DNA from: Algivirga pacifica
Lineage (GTDB): Bacteria > Bacteroidota > Bacteroidia > Cytophagales > Flammeovirgaceae
Assembly (NCBI RefSeq): GCF_039543525.1
Contig: NZ_BAABJX010000031.1
Location: 1 to 8,157 of the forward strand
Length of the DNA: 8,157 bases
Reading direction: 5' to 3'
Made by a program: the position numbers and the translations under genes. How positions within the stretch are numbered: the first letter of the stretch is position 1; every line of letters starts with the position of its first letter. Positions 1 through 5,184 of this stretch are shown one piece after another. The notes beneath the pieces are model-generated. The model had not been told where the DNA came from. It searched no databases and saw only the letters and a list, made by a program, of their open reading frames with translations.

Positions 1-1680
1 TGATTGAAGAGCCAGCAGGCTTAGAGTTGTCTTGCTCAGCGGATAGTGCCTTGTGTAATGGAGAAGCGAGTGGCAGTGTTAAGGTCGAGGTTCAGGGAGG
101 AACAGGCATGTATACTTATACATGGACTGATGCTCAGGATAACCCAGTGGGTAGTACAGCTATGGTAAGCAACTTACCAGCGGGTACGTATAAGGTGGTA
201 GTGATGGACGAGAACGAGTGTACAGACTCTTGTACTGCCGTGATTGAAGAGCCAGCAGGCTTAGAGTTGTCTTGCTCAGCGGATAGTGCCTTGTGTAATG
301 GAGAATCAAGCGGTAGCGTTAAGGTTGAGGTTCAGGGAGGAACAGGCATGTATACTTATGCATGGACCGATGCTCAGGATAACCCAGTAGGCAGTACAGC
401 TATGGTAAGCAACCTGCCAGCGGGTACGTATAAGGTGGTCGTGATGGACGAGAACGAATGTACTGATTCTTGTACCGCTATAATTGAAGAGCCAGCAGGC
501 TTGGAATTGTCTTGTTCAGCAGATAGTGCCTTGTGTAATGGAGAAGCGAGTGGTAGTGTAAAGGTCGAGGTTCAAGGAGGTACGGGCATGTATACTTATG
601 CATGGACCGATGCTCAGGATAACCCAGTAGGCAGTACAGCTATGGTAAGCAACCTGCCAGCGGGTACGTATAAGGTAGTCGTGATGGATGAGAATGATTG
701 TACCGATTCTTGTACCGCTATAATTGAGGATCCAGCAGCATTAGAGTTGTCTTGTTCAGCAGATAGTGCCTTGTGTAATGGAGAAGCGAGTGGCAGTGTT
801 AAGGTTGAGGTTCAAGGAGGAACAGGCATGTATACTTACGCATGGACCGATGCTCAGGATAACCCAGTAGGCAGTACGGCTATGGTAAGCAACTTGCCAG
901 CGGGTACGTATAAGGTGGTCGTGATGGACGAGAACGAATGTACTGATTCTTGTACCGCTGTGATTGAAGAGCCAGCAGCATTAGAGTTGTCTTGTTCAGC
1001 GGATAGTGCCTTGTGTAATGGAGAATCAAGCGGAAGTGTTAAGGTTGAGGTTCAAGGAGGTACGGGCATGTATACTTACGCATGGACCGATGCTCAGGAT
1101 AACCCAGTAGGCAGTACAGCTATGGTAAGCAACCTGCCAGCGGGTACGTATAAGGTAGTCGTGATGGATGAGAATGATTGTACCGATTCTTGTACCGCTA
1201 TAATTGAGGATCCAGCAGCATTAGAGTTGTCTTGTTCAGCAGATAGTGCCTTGTGTAATGGAGAAGCGAGTGGTAGCGTGAAGGTCGAGGTTCAAGGAGG
1301 TACAGGCATGTATACTTATGCATGGACCGACGCTCAGGATAACCCAGTGGGCAGTACAGCTATGGTAAGCAACTTGCCAGCGGGCACGTATAAGGTAGTC
1401 GTGATGGACGAGAACGATTGTACGGATTCTTGTACCGCTATAATTGAAGAGCCAGCAGGCTTAGAGTTGTCTTGTTCAGCAGATAGTGCCTTGTGTAATG
1501 GAGAAGCGAGTGGTAGCGTGAAGGTCGAGGTTCAAGGAGGTACAGGCATGTATACTTACGCATGGACCGATGCCCAGGATAACCCAGTGGGCAGTACTGC
1601 TATGGTAAGCAACTTGCCAGCGGGCACGTATAAGGTAGTCGTGATGGACGAGAACGATTGTACAGACTCTTGTACCGCCG
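1..1680 (+). repeat. Seven tandem 240-bp repeats (80-residue SprB-type modules)
   Basis: Copies begin at 1, 241, 481, 721, 961, 1201 and 1441 with no length change. The array is cut by the window start, so the real copy number is higher or unknown. Each encoded module has four cysteines: SC and LC near the front, then N-E/D-C and SC near the end. This suggests two disulphides per module after export. Protein variation is confined to a few sites: GEA or GES, YTW (copy 1) or YAW, NEC or NDC, AVI or AII, EEP or EDP, and PAG, PAA or PTA. Most other DNA differences are synonymous. Since 240 is divisible by three, unequal recombination changes protein length without a frameshift. Short-read assemblies may miscount such an array. 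Confidence 0.97.
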
Positions 1681-4331
1681 TGATTGAGGAGCCGACAGCC
1701 ATTGTGATCGAATCACAAGCCATCGATGCACTTTGTAATGGAGATTTAGGTGCAATCACAGGTTCTCTAACTGGAGGTACACCACCTTATAAGATACAAG
1801 CAACCAATGGTATTATTGACACGACATTCTTTGATGTTAATCCTGGAATGATCGGTCCTATTCCATTACCAGCAGGTACTTATATGGTAACCGTAACCGA
1901 TGCAAATGGATGTATTGCAATGGCGGAGGAGACAATCAGTGAACCAACTCCTCTTGAAATTGCTTGCGAATCGACACCAGTACCATGTACAGGAGATAGT
2001 ACAGGAACAGTAACCGTAACGTTCTCAGGAGGAACAGAAGGCTACTTTATCCAGTTTGAAAACGAGGATGCCAGTATTGTGATTGATACTTCCGCAGTTG
2101 CTGCAGGCCAGGTAATCTTCCAAAATCTTCCGGCAGGCAAGTACAAGGTATTTGTGACAGATAATAACGAGTGTGAGAAGATGTGTGAGACGGAAATCAC
2201 AGAGCCGGATGAAGCAGTTAGTTTGACCATCGAGAAATTGTCTGACAATATAGTACCGGGAGTACCGGATGGTTCATTCAAGTTTACATTGAGTGGAGGC
2301 ACGCCGAACTATATGGTAACGATTACAGGTGCTTTGGATACCGTATTTAATGACCTAGAGCCAGGAGAGTATATCGTAGAGGACTTGGACCCAGGATTCT
2401 ATTTCATTCAAACGGTGGATGCGAATGGTTGTGTGGATGAGGATTTATTACAGATTTTGGAAAGTACAACTCCTCCTCCAAGCTTGACAGCTGTAGCAAC
2501 TCCAGTACCATGTAAAGGAGAAAGTACTGGATCTATATCAGGTGAAGGTAGTGGTGGATTCCCTCCATATACCATTGAACTGACGAAGCCAGATATGACG
2601 ACAGAGACATTGACAGGCGTTGAAGGTGCATTTGAGTTCTTGAATCTTCCTGCAGGGGTATACCAAATTAAGTTGACAGATTCTGAAGGACTGACGAATA
2701 ATATCTCAGTGGAAATCACAGAACCAGAGACAGCGGTATCTGTAACGGCTAGCAGTACAGATGCAACGGCACCGGGAGCTTCAGATGGTAGTGTATCAGC
2801 GATGGCTTCAGGTGGAACACCATTTATGATGATGGAAGGTGGTGCCAGAATGGCAGAAGTAGAAGCTGCTCCAGTAGAAGGATATATTTATATCTGGACA
2901 AACTCTGAAGGCGAAACTGTCGGGACTACATCAACCGTGGAAGGAGTTCCAGCAGGTACATACAAGGTAACAGCTACCGATGCGAATGAGTGTACGGCAA
3001 TGGCAACAGTAGTGGTGGAAGAACCACGCTTTATTCCTTGTCCTGAGGTGCGCTTGTTAGCAAACCCTAAGATCACAAATGAAAGCTATCGTAACGCTTT
3101 TGACGGTGCAATAGATGTAACGATCACAGGAGGAAATGAGCCTTATACGTACTTCTGGACAGGCCCGAATGGATTTACGGCTACGACAGAAGATATCGAA
3201 GGCTTGACCATGGGACGCTATACCTTGAAAGTGGTAGATGCGAATGGTTGTGAGGGCTACTTTACCTATTACTTACGAGTAGATCGTGATGAGTCGGAAA
3301 GAGGAGACTGTGAAGGCGTGAGAATCACGGCAAAAGTAAAACAGTCCGATGAGAGTTATCGAGGAGCAAGAGATGGATTTATCATCGTGGACTTGCAAGG
3401 TGGTCAGGCGCCATACCAATATTATTGGATGGGACCAGACGGCTTCAATTCAGATACGAATGAGGCTAGAAACCTGACAGCAGGACAGTATACCTTGAAG
3501 GTGAAAGATGCAAATGGTTGTACAGGCTACTTCACTTACTTTATGAGAGTAGATGGAGAGCGTATGGAGAACAGCTGTGATCGCAGTCGAATCTATGCCA
3601 ATGTAGTGGACATGCGTCATGCAGATGACGATCAAGCTAGAAATGGTAGTATCTCGATTATGGTGACAGGAGGTACAGCACCGTATCAGTACAGCTGGTC
3701 AGGTCCGAATGGGTATGAAGCTTATAACACACCTCTAGTAAAGGATCTGGAACCAGGTGCTTACGAAGTAACGGTTGCCGATAGAAACGGCTGTGTGGCG
3801 ACCTTCACGTACATGGTGAAAAACATGACTTGTGAGTACTTTAGCTATGCTAGGTTTATCGTTAAAGATGCCTCAACGATTGAGTCAGAAGATGGTGAGA
3901 TTACCATGAGTGAAGTTGAAGGAGAGGTGGCTTATAGCTATGAGTGGAGAGGCCCTGATGGATTCACTTCATCAGCAAGAGACCTAAGTGATCTTAAGCC
4001 AGGTATCTATAATCTGACGGTATTGAATGCAAGAGGATGTAGCAGTGAGTTTGAGTTTAACTTGGGTGTTGAGAGAAATGTACTTTCCATCACGGAGCAA
4101 CTGAAAGTTTATCCAAATCCATCGGAAGGATTCTTCACATTGGAGTTGCCAACCGAGTTTGTGGATAGCCATATAGAGATCTACAATGCAGCTGGACAAC
4201 TGGTGCATACGTTGGATGCCAATGGAGTATCACAGAATCAGATTGATATGAGAACGTATGGCAAAGGAATGTATATTCTGAAAGCTGTAAATGATCATAA
4301 GGTGCTGACGGAGAAATTGATTATCCGTTAG
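1..4331 (+). CDS. Giant SprB-repeat surface adhesin with type A T9SS sorting domain (5'-truncated)
   Basis: The frame is open from the first base (first whole codon at 3) to TAG at 4329-4331, giving 1442 visible residues. The true start lies upstream, so the TTG at 27 is only an internal Leu codon. Order: seven near-identical 80-residue modules (residues 1-560 or so), nine diverged modules of about 80-100 residues (565-1359), and an 83-residue C-terminal domain (1360-1442). Modules share GGT-x-x-Y-x-Y-x-W, an L-PAGTYKV-like strand pair and a closing D-x-N-x-C, the pattern of the SprB repeat family found in Bacteroidota cell-surface proteins. The tail carries KVYPNPSEGFF and ends KLIIR, typical of type A T9SS signals. 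Inferred role: a long extracellular fibre for adhesion or surface motility, exported by Sec then T9SS, with the tail removed on anchoring. It is strongly acidic (about 12 acidic and 2 basic residues per array module). It is followed by its own terminator. The ligand is unknown, and gliding cannot be assumed. Confidence 0.95.
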   Translation, partial: IEEPAGLELSCSADSALCNGEASGSVKVEVQGGTGMYTYTWTDAQDNPVGSTAMVSNLPAGTYKVVVMDENECTDSCTAVIEEPAGLELSCSADSALCNGESSGSVKVEVQGGTGMYTYAWTDAQDNPVGSTAMVSNLPAGTYKVVVMDENECTDSCTAIIEEPAGLELSCSADSALCNGEASGSVKVEVQGGTGMYTYAWTDAQDNPVGSTAMVSNLPAGTYKVVVMDENDCTDSCTAIIEDPAALELSCSADSALCNGEASGSVKVEVQGGTGMYTYAWTDAQDNPVGSTAMVSNLPAGTYKVVVMDENECTDSCTAVIEEPAALELSCSADSALCNGESSGSVKVEVQGGTGMYTYAWTDAQDNPVGSTAMVSNLPAGTYKVVVMDENDCTDSCTAIIEDPAALELSCSADSALCNGEASGSVKVEVQGGTGMYTYAWTDAQDNPVGSTAMVSNLPAGTYKVVVMDENDCTDSCTAIIEEPAGLELSCSADSALCNGEASGSVKVEVQGGTGMYTYAWTDAQDNPVGSTAMVSNLPAGTYKVVVMDENDCTDSCTAVIEEPTAIVIESQAIDALCNGDLGAITGSLTGGTPPYKIQATNGIIDTTFFDVNPGMIGPIPLPAGTYMVTVTDANGCIAMAEETISEPTPLEIACESTPVPCTGDSTGTVTVTFSGGTEGYFIQFENEDASIVIDTSAVAAGQVIFQNLPAGKYKVFVTDNNECEKMCETEITEPDEAVSLTIEKLSDNIVPGVPDGSFKFTLSGGTPNYMVTITGALDTVFNDLEPGEYIVEDLDPGFYFIQTVDANGCVDEDLLQILESTTPPPSLTAVATPVPCKGESTGSISGEGSGGFPPYTIELTKPDMTTETLTGVEGAFEFLNLPAGVYQIKLTDSEGLTNNISVEITEPETAVSVTASSTDATAPGASDGSVSAMASGGTPFMMMEGGARMAEVEAAPVEGYIYIWTNSEGETVGTTSTVEGVPAGTYKVTATDANECTAMATVVVEEPRFIPCPEVRLLANPKITNESYRNAFDGAIDVTITGGNEPYTYFWTGPNGFTATTEDIEGLTMGRYTLKVVDANGCEGYFTYYLRVDRDESERGDCEGVRITAKVKQSDESYRGARDGFIIVDLQGGQAPYQYYWMGPDGFNSDTNEARNLTAGQYTLKVKDANGCTGYFTYFMRVDGERMENSCDRSRIYANVVDMRHADDDQARNGSISIMVTGGTAPYQYSWSGPNGYEAYNTPLVKDLEPGAYEVTVADRNGCVATFTYMVKNMTCEYFSYARFIVKDASTIESEDGEITMSEVEGEVAYSYEWRGPDGFTSSARDLSDLKPGIYNLTVLNARGCSSEFEFNLGVERNVLSITEQLKVYPNPSEGFFTLELPTEFVDSHIEIYNAAGQLVHTLDANGVSQNQIDMRTYGKGMYILKAVNDHKVLTEKLIIR
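1695..3026 (+). repeat. Five diverged SprB-like modules (units 8-12) of the first adhesin
   Basis: Approximate units are 1695-1946, 1947-2207, 2208-2468, 2469-2726 and 2727-3026. Most end in an EP dipeptide before the next unit, as the array modules do. Unit 8 keeps CNGD, GGTPPY, AGTY and DANGC but has a longer loop between the GGT-PY core and AGTY, which makes it look like the 90-residue modules of the downstream gene. Unit 9 keeps four cysteines (AC, PC, EC, MC). Units 10 and 12 have lost the front cysteine, and unit 11 has lost the closing DANGC cysteine (DSEGL instead). Unit 12 carries a Met-rich insertion. These modules are much less alike than the upstream array, so they look like an older, fixed part of the fibre. 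Boundaries are by eye. Confidence 0.85.
3027..4079 (+). repeat. Four modules of a distinct SprB-like subfamily (units 13-16)
   Basis: Approximate units are 3027-3308, 3309-3575, 3576-3830 and 3831-4079. They differ from the preceding modules in three ways. Each begins with a cysteine head (CPEVR, CEGVR, CDRSR, CEYFS). The core tryptophan is followed by a G-P-N/D-G-F/Y turn (for example YFWTGPNGF and YYWMGPDGF). There is no EP linker between units; instead strands such as GYFTYYLRVD or GYFTYFMRVD lead into the next cysteine. Each keeps two cysteines, one at the head and one in the closing NGC or RGC. By position next to the sorting domain they probably form the cell-proximal stalk, which is an inference. 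Confidence 0.82.
4080..4331 (+). other. Type A T9SS C-terminal sorting domain of the first adhesin
   Basis: Residues 1360-1442 of the visible protein, then the stop. Visible hallmarks of the family are LKVYPNPSEGFF at the start, a middle strand IEIYNAAGQLVHTL, the G-M-Y-I-L-K strand and the basic end KLIIR. In T9SS organisms such domains direct export across the outer membrane and are usually cleaved by the PorU sortase while the protein is attached to the cell surface. SprB of Flavobacterium johnsoniae instead uses a type B signal and the helper SprF, so this protein probably follows the other route. No sortase or helper gene is in view. Confidence 0.93.
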
Positions 4332-4351
4332 AAAACAGTAAAATATCGTAG

Positions 4352-4372
4352 GGATACGCCATTGGCGTATCC
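4352..4372 (+). other. Short GC-rich hairpin between the stop codon and terminator
   Basis: GGATACGCCA at 4352-4361 is the exact reverse complement of TGGCGTATCC at 4363-4372, leaving one base between. In RNA the top pairs would open to a usable loop, leaving roughly 8-9 base pairs. It starts 21 bases after the stop and ends 9 bases before the terminator stem. No U-run follows, so it is probably not a terminator itself; it may protect the 3' end or assist termination. Confidence 0.6.
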
Positions 4373-4381
4373 GTGACGAGT

Positions 4382-4413
4382 AAAGAGGCTACCAAAACGG
4401 TAGCCTCTTTTTT
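4382..4413 (+). terminator. Strong intrinsic terminator after the first adhesin gene
   Basis: A perfect 12-bp stem pairs AAAGAGGCTACC (4382-4393) with GGTAGCCTCTTT (4399-4410) around the loop AAAAC. The stem's 3' end runs into an uninterrupted T tract, 4408-4413. It lies about 50 bases after the stop codon, suggesting that transcription of the upstream gene ends here and that the downstream gene has its own promoter. Confidence 0.92.
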
Positions 4414-5067
4414 ATGAGCATAGGTATTCTGATTAAAGTATCTAAGAGGATTCCCAACGACTGGTAAGCTGAAGTTTATGTAATAAATCTTTACCCCAAA
4501 AGTAAAATAAGATGTATGAAAAAAAGTGAGTTGAGAAGGAACTTTTTTTCATGTAGTAGAAATGTCAAGTAAGGGTTTAGATTACTACAATGATTTTCTT
4601 CTTGAAATGTGATTTTTTCTTATTAAACGCAAAGGGCTGTTAACATTTTGGCGCCCCTAGTAGCTGCTTCATTAGATTCATAGGTGTAAAATGTTCACGT
4701 TATACCCTAAAAATCAAAACCTAATGAATCCAATATAAAACCTTACACCATTACAATGATTGCTGAAAAAGCAAATTATCCCTCGATTAACAACTTACAC
4801 ATGATTACCCTGTCGTGTGACTTTCAATCCAATTGAAGAATTAATTAATAGCCCAACGATGTATAGCCTAATACCAATTATGTGTCTTTTTCTACGACAA
4901 AAGAAAAAGCATACAAGTGGATATGACCTCACCTTGAGGTTGCCACTTTATCAGCCTACCACACGATTCACTTATGATTTAAACACTTTATCCTGCAATC
5001 AGGAAAATATCAGAAGGAATAGAATTGCTGCTAAAACCGAATCACTAACACTTTTAACTCGTCAAAT
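4414..5067. other. AT-rich 654-bp intergenic region, no convincing gene
   Basis: This lies between the terminator and the next start codon. I found no tRNA, rRNA or insertion-sequence hallmark. The only longer frame, GTG 4817 to TGA 5071, encodes 84 residues without recognisable motifs and is judged spurious. A plus-strand scan for the Bacteroidota -7 box TAnnTTTG finds no exact match; the only TTTG, at 4647-4650, is preceded by TAACAT, giving the wrong spacing. The promoter for the downstream gene presumably lies here but cannot be placed. Small inverted repeats are present: a 12-bp one at 4516-4552, an 8-bp pair 4668-4675 with 4721-4728, and a 7-bp pair 4683-4689 with 4743-4749. Confidence 0.7.
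4516..4552. repeat. A/T-rich perfect inverted repeat in the intergenic region
   Basis: ATGAAAAAAAGT (4516-4527) and ACTTTTTTTCAT (4541-4552) are exact reverse complements around a 13-base loop. The stem contains seven A:T pairs in a row, so on either strand the transcript would form a hairpin with a U-rich arm. It might act as a weak or bidirectional terminator or a protein-binding palindrome. With so little G+C in the stem, function is uncertain. Confidence 0.5.
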
Positions 5068-5184
5068 ATGAATCATTCATTGTTCACCAAAGGGATGCCT
5101 ATTGGAAAAGTACAATGGATGATCCTCTTACTTGGTATTTTATCATGCCAGATGCTTTACATTCAGGAAGTGCAGGCACAAGCA
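5068..5184 (+). other. Sec signal peptide of the second adhesin
   Basis: Residues 1-39. A basic n-region (Lys8, Lys14) precedes a hydrophobic core WMILLLGIL at 17-25, and VQAQA at 35-39 gives plausible signal peptidase I sites after Ala37 or Ala39. The core continues ILSC at 24-27, which loosely resembles a lipobox with Cys27, but Leu at -2 is atypical and the following residues remain hydrophobic. Signal peptidase I cleavage is therefore preferred. Confidence 0.8.

Noticed and set aside
27..29. TTG as the start codon of the first gene
   Set aside because: The frame is open to the first base and this TTG is the Leu of an LEL motif repeated in every module, so the gene begins before the window.
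1..1680. CRISPR array or satellite DNA
   Set aside because: Units of 240 bp are contiguous, coding and in frame, with no spacer structure.
1556..4208. Several antisense frames of 61-103 residues
   Set aside because: They are shadows of the repetitive coding strand, with no motifs and no upstream signals.
4516..4572. Small frame of 18 residues starting MKKSELRR
   Set aside because: It coincides with the A/T-rich inverted repeat and has no supporting ribosome site or known family; chance is sufficient.
4641..4650. TAACATTTTG as a Bacteroidota -7 promoter box
   Set aside because: The spacing between TA and TTTG is four bases, not two, and no TTG is suitably placed upstream.
4886..4909. Hairpin CTTTTTCT / AGAAAAAG
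   Set aside because: An AT-rich 8-bp stem with no U-run after it; expected by chance in this composition.
4817..5071. 84-residue frame starting GTG, overlapping the second gene's start as ATGA
   Set aside because: No recognisable motif, no signal peptide, mixed composition and no ribosome binding site. The ATGA overlap is most likely chance.
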